Origin: Aldrovandia affinis
Lineage: Eukaryota; Chordata; Actinopteri; Notacanthiformes; Halosauridae
Assembly: GCA_029706075.1 (NCBI GenBank)
Contig: JAINUG010000194.1
Span: forward strand, 434,001 to 498,000
DNA length: 64,000 bases
Direction: 5' to 3'
Positions 45,349 through 54,998 of this stretch are shown piece by piece. Below the pieces are notes generated by a model that was not told the origin of the DNA, did no database searches, and was given only the letters and a program-made list of their open reading frames with translations. The stretch's first letter is position 1; each line of letters starts with the position of its first letter. The position numbers and the translations under genes were made by a program.

Positions 45349-48300
45349 ATGGTGGAGAATGCGGGCAACGTATTCAAACTACAGCCAGATAATAAACGCA
45401 CAACCAAAGTAATGGAATCTCGCGGCAATTTTGAGGGCCTCATTGCGCAGCTCATATCGAGCAACCAAGCGCAACAGGTGAGGCATGAACAACAAAAGGA
45501 GGGGCAGTGGGTGAGGCATGACCAGCTAATGGCTGAACAGCAGCAGCACACAGCCGTCATGCGTGCCAAACTCCAACAACTCATTACTGCCCAGGAAGCA
45601 CAAGCGGCAGCCAACCTGGTGCGACGGGCTGACCCCGGTAGATATTTGGTGAAGCAAACCGAAGCTGATGACGTGGAAACCTACCTTCTCACCTTTGAGC
45701 GCACTGCGCAGCGGGAGAAATGGCCAGAGGGCCAGTGGGTCAGCTTGATTGCGCCGTTCCTATCCAGTGTGGCCCAGAACACCTACCAGGATTTGACCTG
45801 CGGCCAGATGACCACATATAACGAACTGAGGGAGGAAATCCTGAAGAGGTGTGGCTACACCTTGATCATCAGGGCCCAGAGGTTCCAGGACTGGCTCTAT
45901 GACCCTGCCGCGTCCCCCAGGGCTCAGATGCATGACCTCATTCGGCTGACGAAGGGCTGGCTGATCTCGGAGCCGAAAACGCTGGGACCCCTCGAGCGGG
46001 TGGTCATCGACAAGTTCATGCGCTCCCTCCCTTTCGACGCCAAGAAGCTGGCATGCCAGGCCAACCCCCAGAGTGCGGACCAGCTCGTGGAGCTGGTAGA
46101 GGGACATCAAGCGGCCCAAGGAGTGCTCCACAGCAGACGCCCGGTGAAGGTAGAAACCTATACGCGTCCAAAAGAACGTCCCGGGACCGAGGACCCCACC
46201 CTGGCCAGAGAAACCCTGAAGTTCACTGGCGGCTCGCCGAGAAGACGCCCAGTTGTGATGCCGGACCGGCGGCAGTGTTACGTATGTGGTGAGACAGGGC
46301 ACATAGCGTGGAACTGCCCCCGGCGTGAAGACGTCCCGATGCCCACGGCCTCGGCCAGTGAGGTGGCCACAGGACGACCATGCGGCCTGCTGACGACCTG
46401 CTGGGTGGAGGACAGTGGCACTTCCCCAGTCACCCCTGTGCGGGCCAACGGGAGGGACACCACGGCGCTTTTGGATTCAGGAAGTGCAGTGACACTGGTC
46501 CGACCAGAATTCGCACAGCTCCCACACCTGATGGGCACAGTGGGGGTCACCTGCATCCACGGGGAAACCCAGAAGTACCCAACCACCCTTCTCCACCTAC
46601 AGACCACAAAAGGGCAGTACACTGGACCCGTGGGAATTGTGCCAGACCTACCAGTGCCGGTAATCATAGGCAGGGACGTCCCGGTGTTTCGCCCCCTCTG
46701 GGTCAGCTTGGCTGGTGGCATGCAGGGCCGAAGAGACCAACGGGGAGTGAGACGACCTCACCGAGGGGGTGACCGGCTGTGTGGGTTCCAGGAGGTGGAC
46801 CCCCTCGCGTCCACCGAACCACTACCCGAGGGGGAGTCAAGTGAGGCACCAGGGGTTGTCGAGGGGACCACACCGGAGGAGGAGGACGAGGAGGAAGAGG
46901 GCCTGGGCGACCTCTTTCCGATGGACCAGGAAGCAACACCAGGGCCCGCCCCTCTGGCAGGGCGCTTCAGGACGGCCCAGCTGGAGGACCCCAACCTGAC
47001 CAGCGTGCTCCAACAGGTGTCAGTGGTGGACGGCCGGCTGATGGACGGGGTAAGTCAGCTAACATATCCCCATTTTGCAATCAAAGACAGACTATTGTAT
47101 CAAATAGTAATGAAGGCGGGAGCACGCATGGAGTTGCTGTTAGTGCCCAGCCCGTTTGTTCCCTCGGTGTTACATCTAGCCCACTCACACCTGCTGGGAG
47201 CCCACCTCGGAGTGGAGAAGACACTAGAGCACATTAAAGCGCGATTTTATTGGCCAGGAGTGAAAAGAGCGGTTGAGGACTACTGCCGCAGCTGTCCGGA
47301 CTGCCAGCAGGTGGCAGCACGGCCGCACCTGCGGAGCCCGTTGATTCCCCTTCCCATAATTTCGGTCCCATTCAGTAAGATCGCAATGGACTTAGTGGGA
47401 CCCCTTCCCAGAAGCAATAGAGGGCACCAATACATTCTGGTGATACTTGATTACGCCACCAGGTACCCAGAGGCTATTCCCCTGCGCACCATGGCAACGA
47501 AAGGCATTGCACATGAGTTGTTGCTGCTGTTTTCACGTGTTGGGCTACCCGGCAAGATCCTAACCGATCAAGGTACTCCCTTTATGTCCCGCATAATGAA
47601 GGACCTGTGCAAACTGATGAAAATCACCCAACTGCGGACATCAGTGTACCATCCCCAGACAGACGGGCTGGTAGAAAGATTTAACCAGACCTTAAAACGC
47701 ATGCTTAAAAAGGTGATCGAGGCCGACGGTAAAAATTGGGATCAATTGCTGCCTTTCTTAATGTTTTCCATTCGAGAAGTTCCACAGGCATCCACAGGTT
47801 TCTCCCCCTTCGAGCTGCTGTACGGGAGATGGCCCCGTGGACTACTGGACATCGCCAAGGAGGCCTGGGAGCACCAGCTGTCCCCCCATTGGACTATGGT
47901 AGAGCATGTGGAGGAGGTGAGAGAACGGATGGCGACCCTGTGGCCCCTGGTGAGGGAACACATGGCAGAGGCCCAGACTGCACAGGCACGCGTCTACAAC
48001 AGGGGGGCGCAACGGAGGGAGTTTGCGCTCGGGGACAAAGTGCTGGTGCTAGTCCCCACTTCCGAATGCAAATTCCTGGCCCGATGGAACAGGCCCTACG
48101 AGGTGATTGAAAAGGTGGGTGAAGTTAATTGCAGAGTGAGACAGCCGGGACGAAGACCCCCGACAAAAGTATACCACATTAACCTGCTAAAGAAATGGAT
48201 TGCGCGGGAGGCTCTCTTTTCACTCTCTCCAACACAGGTGGCAGAAAAAATCCAGCCGATGGGGGTACCAATGGGGGAGCAGCTGGACCCGACCCAGAGA

Positions 48301-48939
48301 CAGGACATGCTCGAGCTGGTCGGCAGGAACCGGGACGTGTTTTCGGAAGAGCCAGGGCACACGGAGCTGGCACGGCACTCAATAGTAACGGAGCCCGGGA
48401 AAAAGGTGAAACAGCGGCCCTACCGCATTCCCGAAGCGAGGAGGGAGGCCGTCCGAATGGAGGTAAGGGCTATGCTGAAGGCGGGGATCATTGAAGAGTC
48501 GCGCAGCGAATGGTGTAGCCCCATTGTGCTAGTCCCCAAACCAGACGGAACCATCCGGTTCTGTAATGACTTTCGCCAGCTCAATGCTATTTCTAAATTC
48601 GATGCTTATCCCATGCCCATAATTGATGAACTTATAGAGCGGCTGGGGAGGGCTAGATTCATCAGCACCCTGGACCTCACTAAGGGTTATTGGCAGGTAC
48701 CCCTGGCACCCGAGGCCCGAGAGAAGACAGCCTTCGCCACCCCGGACGGCCTATTTCATTACCGAATGTTGCCATTCGGGTTGCACGGGGCCCCGCCTAC
48801 TTTTCAGAGGCTGATGGACCGGGTCCTCCGACCCCACCGAGACTACGCCGCCGCGTACCTGGATGACATCGTCATTCACGGGGAGGAGTGGGGAAAACAC
48901 CTGGAACAAGTGAGTGCGGGAGGCGGGGCTGACTGCTAA
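45349..48939 (+). CDS. Gag-pol polyprotein, first part, Gmr1-type gypsy element
   Basis: ATG 45349 overlaps the primer-binding site; ATG 45412 (MESRGNF) is the more natural start. In order: a glutamine-rich coiled segment; a capsid region near 45780-46110 that resembles the SCAN domain (YNELREEILKRCGY, AQMHDLIRLTKGWL); a CCHC zinc knuckle (CYVCGETGHIAWNCP, 46275); the protease motif ALLDSGSAVTLV (46464); an acidic linker; the integrase HHCC finger (HSHLLGAHLGVEK to CPDCQQ, 47185-47310); the catalytic D, D and E in MDLVGPLP, LTDQGTPF and DGLVERFNQT; a GPY-like end (47990-48200); then reverse transcriptase with LDLTKGYWQVPL and YLDDIVIHG. The frame is lost at about 48908, so the stop at 48937-48939 is secondary. 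Gag and pol are in one frame with no visible frameshift signal. Confidence 0.9.
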   Translation: MVENAGNVFKLQPDNKRTTKVMESRGNFEGLIAQLISSNQAQQVRHEQQKEGQWVRHDQLMAEQQQHTAVMRAKLQQLITAQEAQAAANLVRRADPGRYLVKQTEADDVETYLLTFERTAQREKWPEGQWVSLIAPFLSSVAQNTYQDLTCGQMTTYNELREEILKRCGYTLIIRAQRFQDWLYDPAASPRAQMHDLIRLTKGWLISEPKTLGPLERVVIDKFMRSLPFDAKKLACQANPQSADQLVELVEGHQAAQGVLHSRRPVKVETYTRPKERPGTEDPTLARETLKFTGGSPRRRPVVMPDRRQCYVCGETGHIAWNCPRREDVPMPTASASEVATGRPCGLLTTCWVEDSGTSPVTPVRANGRDTTALLDSGSAVTLVRPEFAQLPHLMGTVGVTCIHGETQKYPTTLLHLQTTKGQYTGPVGIVPDLPVPVIIGRDVPVFRPLWVSLAGGMQGRRDQRGVRRPHRGGDRLCGFQEVDPLASTEPLPEGESSEAPGVVEGTTPEEEDEEEEGLGDLFPMDQEATPGPAPLAGRFRTAQLEDPNLTSVLQQVSVVDGRLMDGVSQLTYPHFAIKDRLLYQIVMKAGARMELLLVPSPFVPSVLHLAHSHLLGAHLGVEKTLEHIKARFYWPGVKRAVEDYCRSCPDCQQVAARPHLRSPLIPLPIISVPFSKIAMDLVGPLPRSNRGHQYILVILDYATRYPEAIPLRTMATKGIAHELLLLFSRVGLPGKILTDQGTPFMSRIMKDLCKLMKITQLRTSVYHPQTDGLVERFNQTLKRMLKKVIEADGKNWDQLLPFLMFSIREVPQASTGFSPFELLYGRWPRGLLDIAKEAWEHQLSPHWTMVEHVEEVRERMATLWPLVREHMAEAQTAQARVYNRGAQRREFALGDKVLVLVPTSECKFLARWNRPYEVIEKVGEVNCRVRQPGRRPPTKVYHINLLKKWIAREALFSLSPTQVAEKIQPMGVPMGEQLDPTQRQDMLELVGRNRDVFSEEPGHTELARHSIVTEPGKKVKQRPYRIPEARREAVRMEVRAMLKAGIIEESRSEWCSPIVLVPKPDGTIRFCNDFRQLNAISKFDAYPMPIIDELIERLGRARFISTLDLTKGYWQVPLAPEAREKTAFATPDGLFHYRMLPFGLHGAPPTFQRLMDRVLRPHRDYAAAYLDDIVIHGEEWGKHLEQVSAGGGADC
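45350..45366 (+). promoter_or_regulatory. Primer-binding site
   Basis: TGGTGGAGAATGCGGGC begins 2 nt after the 5' LTR. Its complement ends in CCA, as expected for a tRNA 3' end. The tRNA species cannot be named with certainty. It overlaps the first possible ATG of gag (45349). Confidence 0.7.
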
Positions 48940-49850
48940 CCCCAAGAAGTGTCGCCTAGGCCTGCAGGAAGCGGATTACCTGGGGTACACCATCGGGAGA
49001 GGATGCGTGAGGCCCCAGGTAAGGAAGGTGGACGCGATACGGGAATGGCCCTGCCCCCGCACCAAGAAGCAGGTACGCACCTTCATAGGGCTCACAAGCT
49101 ATTACCGGCGCTTCATTCCCCACTTCTCCTTCCTAGCCAGTCCCCTGACCGACATGACCCGAAGCCGGCTGCCAGACAAGGTGGCGTGGACCGCAGAGAC
49201 GGAGAAGGCCTTCCAGGCGCTAAAGGGAGCCCTGTGCTCGGGACCCGTGTTGGTGACCCCGGACTTCACCAAACCACTAGTGGTACAATCAGATGCATCT
49301 GAGACAGGGGTGGGTGCCGTCCTTTCCCAACTACGAGGAGGTGAGTAACATCCCATTACTTATATCAGCCGTAAACTGCTGCCCAGAGAACAGAAATACT
49401 CCACGGTGGAAAAGGAGTGCTTGGCGATCAAGTGGGCTCTGGAAACGCTCAAGTATTATTTGTTGGGACGGCACTTCACCCTTGTCACTGACCATGCACC
49501 ACTAGTGTGGATGTCCCGGAACAAGGACAACAATGCACGGGTCACCCGCTGGTTCCTATCCCTGCAACCATTTGCCTTCTCTGTCATCCACAGGTCAGGA
49601 GTGGCCCACGGGAATGCCGATGCACTGTCCCGGAGGGACGCGCTGGGAAGCTGGATCGCACCTCCCTCCCGGTCGGAGCTGAGGGGGGGGATGTGTGGCA
49701 GCCGGGAGGGAGTAGTGAGGGGAATGGTTATAGAGGGCAGGTATGTGGCAGCACGCTGGCTCCACCCCATGCCCATATTAGGGCTTCCTGCTCAACGAGC
49801 TGCACTGGGGGAGAATCTCAGCGCACCTGAAAGGAATCACGGGGCTGAGT
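48914..49850 (+). pseudogene. Continuation of pol: RT thumb and RNase H, with a premature stop
   Basis: After the loss of frame, the reading resumes as REAGLTANPKKCRLGLQEAD and FIGLTSYYRRFIPHFS (connection of reverse transcriptase), then QSDASETGVGAVLSQLRGGE, the first RNase H aspartate. A TAA at 49346 stands where the second copy at the right edge has a sense codon. The same frame goes on with YISRKLLPREQKYSTVEKE, LVTDHAPLVWMSRNK and HGNADALSRR, the remaining RNase H residues. The frame runs into the 3' LTR, so the natural end of pol is uncertain. Confidence 0.85.
49680..49691 (+). promoter_or_regulatory. Polypurine tract
   Basis: TGAGGGGGGGGA stands 2 nt before the 3' LTR, the site where plus-strand DNA synthesis is primed. 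Confidence 0.75.
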
Positions 49851-50161
49851 GACCATGCTATAAAAAGAGGCGCAGCACTCAGCCAGCGAGAGTACCGCAA
49901 GGGAAATCAAACAGAGAGAGTGAATAGAGAAATAAGAAAGGAATACAGTGCTGTGGAAATTAAGTGTTTGATAATTTGTTTGGATAGGAGAACCTGCTTT
50001 GTGCAACGAACTTGGAACGTCTGACAACCAGACTGGAAAACCTGGACCGTTTGAGAATCTGCGCCTGTGTACCGACCCCAGCTATCAGCCCCGACGATTC
50101 TCACGGATTACGGATCTGGCTTGGTTTCGTGACAACTCCACACTCCCCAGGGTTTGTCACA
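49694..50161 (+). repeat. 3' LTR of the Gmr1-type element, with a 105-bp deletion
   Basis: It matches the 5' LTR from TGTGGCAGCCGGG to TTTGTCACA with few differences, but lacks 105 bp between ACGGAT and CTGGCTTGG. The missing part contains the AATAAA of the 5' LTR. The TATA box (CTATAAAAAGAGG, 49858) is kept. Confidence 0.9.
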
Positions 50162-50165
50162 CTGT

Positions 50166-51169
50166 CAACAGCTGAAAAATAGATAAAACCAGTTTGTTTT
50201 GGAAAACCCATGCACTGATCTCATTCGCCACACCCTAATTCTAAAGAAACAGCTATATTTCCTTACCTCACCTACAGTTTGATTCACATAAAAGTTTAAT
50301 TCACCAGTAGCTACGTATGTGTGAAACAAAAATAGCAACGTCAACGCAGTCTTGGGAGAGATGCTGCTGGTCTATTTTCAAGTGAATTTCGTCGCAATAA
50401 TATCTTTGCAATATGAAAGCAAAGGCATCCCAATTCTATTGGAAACATACCACTCCAAATGAGCATGCACAGCCAGGAAGAGACAATGGAATAATATGAC
50501 AAACTGCATGTCCCAAAATGTATCTTAGTCTCTGCCGTCTAGTATTCACCATATGTCTTTAGAGAATGGCTTCCAAAAAGGCCCCTTTGGATAGCCAAAA
50601 AAGTTATTCGACATGTTATGTCTCTGCTGTGATCACCTGATGAAAGCACCAAAATAAAAACAGTAGGCGAAGTACATACATTTTTGTGCAACATCAATGT
50701 AATCAATTAGGCTATCCTGATAACTTCCACTGTTTGTCAAATGTACCTGAAATGAGAGCGCGTGCAAGTATGTGATATGAAAGCAATCAAACTTGGGACC
50801 GGAAGATCTTGTGGAAAAAATGGAAGGACAAAGAAAAGAAAACTCCAGGCATAAAAGTCCACGGAAAATAATTAAACAGAAAACAACCCAATAAGGGCGA
50901 GAACTCTTCAACGGAGAGGTAAGAAACTAAAATGATTTTAGAGACTTTAGCTCTGGGGAATTTTAACCCCAAAAGCAAAGAATGAATCTCGAAAGGAAAT
51001 AACACCAGAGTGGCGAGCATAAAACCTTTAGATAGGAAAGGAATATTCCTCCTAAAAAGGCAACCACAGAGTGGTAACGCTAAACCTTTAAATTAGATAA
51101 TAAGAAGTACCTTCTCTTTTTAACTGAGAGACCACAGGGTGGAAAACTAATAGCTTAGTTCTTAGTACC
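50166..51169. other. Intergenic, nothing recognised
   Basis: No repeat or gene signal beyond loosely repeated motifs (CCTTTAGATAGG, CCTTTAAATTAG and ACCACAG-type lines) near 51020-51150. Confidence 0.4.
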
Positions 51170-51177
51170 GGCTAGAG

Positions 51178-51822
51178 CAGGGGTGGGCAAACTTTTTGAC
51201 TCAGGGGTCACAATGGGTTTTAAAATTTACAGACGGGCCGGGCCAGTAGCAGATGGATGGAGAGTGTTTGTGTGAACTAATATAAATTACATGTAAAAGC
51301 CATTACATAAAAAGTTTCGCCATGCCATAGTTAAAGGGTAGCCATGTCAAGCCATGTCATGTCATGCAGACCTGCCAACCTTGGGAATTTTTTTTTAGTA
51401 CAACCAGCGGCGTAGGTTTCGTTTGAACATTGGGGGCGACCAGTGGCGTAGCGTGGGTTGCCAGCACCCGTGCGAGGCACGTAACGGCCCCCATGTTCTG
51501 TCGACGACGGGCGTTACGCTGATACGGTGATAAATTTTGCGCCCCTCGGAATTTTTCTTTTTTGGCGTAGTTTCAGCGGACATTTGCGTACATGCGTATT
51601 TTGACCAAGAATTGCGTGCTTTGTACGCAAAATGCATACAGGTTGGTAGGTCTGTGTCATGTCAAGCGCCATCTAGTGAGATCAACTGAAACGCCGGGCA
51701 TTGCAGGAAAAAGGCAAAATGAATGCGGTCTTTACTATAATTTGGTACTGATATTCGACGGGCCGGAGTAAAAAGCCCAACGGGCCGTATGTGGCCCGCG
51801 GGCCGTAGTTTGCCCATGCCTG
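51178..51822. mobile_element. Non-autonomous hAT element with 8-bp target duplication
   Basis: Its ends are CAGGGGTGGGCAAACTTTTT and the inverse-like GTAGTTTGCCCATGCCTG. GGCTAGAG flanks both sides (51170-51177 and 51823-51830). The internal GGGCCGGGCCAGTAG and CGGGCCGTATGTGGCCCGCG are typical of Charlie-like hAT ends. No transposase is present; a second MITE is nested inside. Confidence 0.92.
51367..51654. mobile_element. MITE nested in the hAT element, 288 bp
   Basis: The ends CAGACCTGCCAACC and GGTTGGTAGGTCTG are inverse complements with one mismatch. TGTCATG flanks both sides (51360-51366 and 51655-51661), 7 bp and possibly 8 with one mismatch. Inside are GTACATGCGTATT and TGCGTACAAAG-like motifs. 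Confidence 0.85.
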
Positions 51823-51830
51823 GGCTAGAG

Positions 51831-52925
51831 CGTAACAATGGTTTACACAGAAGCGTTTGTATGAGGAAAACAGACCTTAAATAAGAGGCGGAATTAACAC
51901 TGATAACCCTCAGCTGAAAGTGATCGGAAAACTCACCGTCAAAAGACGATATAAGGATGGCGGAAATGACAATGATTCCTCACGCAAAACAAAAGAAAAT
52001 AGACCATCACATGATCAAGCGCCCTCCAGCGGCCGAACAAGGTAAAACCGTGACACAAAGCTTATGAGGTCAGCTAGATGCAGCATTATAGGATATTGCA
52101 GGTTAGTGGAAATGATAAATATTGTGTTAGATCATGATTGTGATCTTAGCTATATGCTAAAATCTCTAATTTTTGTGAAAATAAATGTATTTTAAATTTT
52201 ACAGTGTAAAACAAAATTGATACTGTAAAATCAAACATGGCGAGGGCTGAGTTGATCATTATCACCACAGATTTGTGGACATTGCTCATGAGTCTTATGT
52301 CACCATGACCTGTCACTATGTAAATTATTTGGAAATGCAGAGCAAACAGGGTTTTTGTTATGGTTACTACCGCAACTGTGTTATTTTTTATGCTTCCTCG
52401 CATTTTCCCTTCCCTTTTCCTTGTGTTCCAGTTTTCCCCTGACAGTCTCGTGTTTGTGTGTGTGATGTGGGCGCGACTTCCCTCCTCTGCATTCTCCGGC
52501 TCCCTCCTGATTTCCTGATCCACTACACCTTATCCTCTGTGTCAGTGTCTGCATTTGGGTCCAGCCTGTGTATCAGTCATAACAGTTTTCTTTCTATTAG
52601 AGTAAAATAGGTCTAGATTGTGGCTTCATCTGTGCCTGCTTAAGCTACATAGCTAATATTAATTCTTGCTAGGCTATAGTATAATGTCAACGGTGGCTAG
52701 CTAGCTCACTATTTAATATGTTCATAAACTTGCTTGCTGTCTAGATAACTAGCTATCTAAACTGTAGTGTATATTAGAAAACATTTTTACATTGTATAAA
52801 CATGTTTTCCTTTTTGAATATGAAGATTATGTATATAGTATGTAGTAACCTAAATAAGTATTTATTGAGTATTAATAAGGTCTTAATTAGCCCTTGACAT
52901 GTTAAGCGTAAAATAAATCTTTACC
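51831..52925. other. Intergenic, no supported feature
   Basis: AT-rich; no coding or defined repeat. AGCTAGCTAG motifs occur near 52690-52760. Confidence 0.4.

Positions 52926-52966
<41 letters not shown>
52926..52966. repeat. (AAT)n microsatellite
   Basis: About 13 units, adjoining a LINE 3' tail on the minus strand, as is common for L2-group LINE ends. Confidence 0.95.
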
Positions 52967-52968
<2 letters not shown>

Positions 52969-53110
52969 GTTTGACTTATAAAGCACATTTCATACAGGGT
53001 ACCTATAAGCACTTTGGTGGCAAGAGCATAAAGCACTGCTAAGATCTTGGATCAAGAGAAAAAACAGCAACAAAGTCAAGCCATTCATTTCACATTTGAA
53101 AACATGAATG
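52967..53110 (-). mobile_element. LINE 3' tail, minus strand
   Basis: ACTTATAAAGCACATTTCAT is the complement of a 3' end of an L2/CR1-group LINE, next to its microsatellite end. Confidence 0.5.
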
Positions 53111-54775
53111 CATCTAACAGGTCCGCTGACAGATTGGAGGGGAACATTTCCAGGAAGGTTCCTCTTTGTGTTTCTGAAAAAAAACGTACATGCAGGGAAC
53201 ACGTGTTAACACATGTTTAAGGCAGTGGTGGAGAGGAGGACGAGAGACAAACTGTTGACCATTCTGAATAACCCCTCCCACCCCCTCTATGATGAGCTGA
53301 GACAGATGGAGAGCACCTTCAGCTACAGGCTCATCCAATTCACATGCGGAACGGAGCGGTTCAAACGCTCCTTTGTACCAGCAGCCATCAAATTGTTATA
53401 TTCTGAGTTTATGTTTCTGTCATTTTTGTACTTCGTGTATTTATTATCTGTCATGTCTCTTTATTCTGTTGTCAGCTTTGCGTTTCTCATTGTTCTGTCA
53501 CGTTCTGCTCTCCCGTCTGTTATCGTTCCTGTTCCGTTTATTTCTAGATCCACTCCTTGTCTTGTCATGCACTTCGGGTGTTTAGAATTTACGGGTTTCC
53601 TCCGCCTTCGCTTATTCTCTCGTTTTCTTCTTTCCTACTTTCGTGATCGCACTTTGTATATATTAGTCAGATGTGTACAGTACTAACTAACTAATCTACT
53701 AACGTTAGGGATTTAGATTTAGTTACTAACACTACTAATCACTAATTATCTCACGCTTCCTACTACCGGCATTTCTCTCTCTCATTATCCTATCCCTGCT
53801 TAGTTTTCCATTCTCTCCTCATACACACGCAACGTTTCTCCTTGCGTACCTCCCCTTTACTATGCACGTGTCTGCCTGTTCTCCCAGGTCGTTTATTGTC
53901 TATATGTTTGTATGGTTCAGTGTCCGTGTGTTACGTTTCCCTCTTGTTATGTAATTATCTCTTCCCTGTGTTCCAGCCTCTCTCTCCTCGTTGTCTCACC
54001 TGATTTCTATTATGTCTCCCTGTATATATGTTCAGTGTTTTCATTTCTCCGTGTCAGTACGTTGATTCTATTTCCCTGAGCCTACCTTTCCGAAGCCAGA
54101 GTAATTAGCATTTCCCGAGACTACCCTTTGATTACGACCCCGAGCCTGCCCAGCGATTTTGTCCTTTTGCCCTTCTGATTCCTGAGTATCGACCTTTTGA
54201 CTGCCCTATTACTACTTCTCTCTGCCTCGCGATTTTGTACCTCTGATTCCCTGATTCTTGGTTTTGACCCCTGCCTGTGAATAAACAACTCTTTTGCCTA
54301 ATCCCTGATCTGCGTCTGGGTCCTTACCGCGGTCGTCACACAAATGGTACAACAATGAACATTGAACATTGTATTTTAGCTCTCACTCCCTACAGCTGTG
54401 CCTACCCTACATTCTTTGCACATCTCACTGTTGCCCCGATTGCTGCTATGCTTATTCATGTATCTTAGTATTTTTAGTACTTCAGTACACTGGTATGTGC
54501 TGTGTATCTGGTGGATTTGCACTACCTCCAGTATGATCGCTGCTAGGTTTTTACTCTTGTATTTTAGCATTTGGTATTTCAGTATACTGTGATGCTCTGT
54601 ATGTCTGTATAGCTGCTAGGTTTTACTCTTGTATCTTAGTATTTATTATTTCAATATACTGTGATGTTCTGTATGTCTTGTGTGTTCTTTCACTGCCTTC
54701 TGTATCATTGCTGTTGTGACAAACCAAATCCCCCCAGGGATTAATAAAGGCTATCGTATCTTAATTTTCCATCTT
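53111..54775 (+). pseudogene. Rex1-like LINE 3' part, split by a solo LTR
   Basis: The plus strand has the ORF2 C-terminus: RRTRDKLLTILNNPSHPLYD, then FKRSFVPAAIK. At 53393 it is interrupted by a solo LTR, and beyond the LTR (54341 on) the matching sequence goes on with the last codons and a stop. The 3' UTR follows and ends CCCCCCAGGGATTAATAAAG, the Rex1-type end. A 70-bp tandem repeat (CTAGGTTTTTACTCTTGTAT) lies at 54540-54680. No polymerase core remains. Confidence 0.8.
53394..54340 (+). mobile_element. Solo gypsy LTR (947 bp) with 5-bp target duplication
   Basis: It begins TGTTATATTCTGAG and ends GCGGTCGTCACA, flanked by CAAAT on both sides (53389-53393 and 54341-54345). A polyadenylation signal (GAATAAAC, about 54280) lies near the end. 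It is the same family as 56561-57521 and the fragment at 7691-8236, which adjoins gypsy RNase H sequence. Confidence 0.9.
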
Positions 54776-54998
54776 TAAGTTATAGGAAATTTCACAATGA
54801 CGCATATCTGTGGTATTAGGCGGGAATGAGACAATAATAATTTTAGGTTGTTTGGCATTCACAGTAGGTGTTTCACATGTTCTACAAATTGCAGGCCAAA
54901 GCAGTACTCAAAACATGACAAATTGGGCCAGTGTAAAAACAGCAGCCCTTGTTGTGTGGTGGCTCTGAGGGGCAAGCCACCAGCAACCTTGATGCAGC
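54776..54998. other. Intergenic, nothing recognised
   Basis: No feature seen. Confidence 0.4.

Larger units (their letters stand above)
44593..50161 (+). mobile_element. Ty3/gypsy retrotransposon of Gmr1 type, nearly complete
   Basis: It has two LTRs, a primer-binding site, a polypurine tract and a single long gag-pol reading, flanked by CTGT at both sides (44589-44592 and 50162-50165). The order along the polyprotein is Gag, zinc knuckle, protease, integrase, reverse transcriptase, RNase H. Having integrase before reverse transcriptase is the defining trait of Gmr1-like elements, first described from Atlantic cod. One frame-breaking deletion near 48908 and one stop at 49346 make this copy inactive. 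A MITE splits the 5' LTR. The exact LTR start is uncertain by 2-3 nt. Confidence 0.92.

Noticed and set aside
45294..49776. Many open frames on the minus strand and in other frames across the gypsy element
   Set aside because: They are shadows of the gag-pol reading, which has all the domain motifs.
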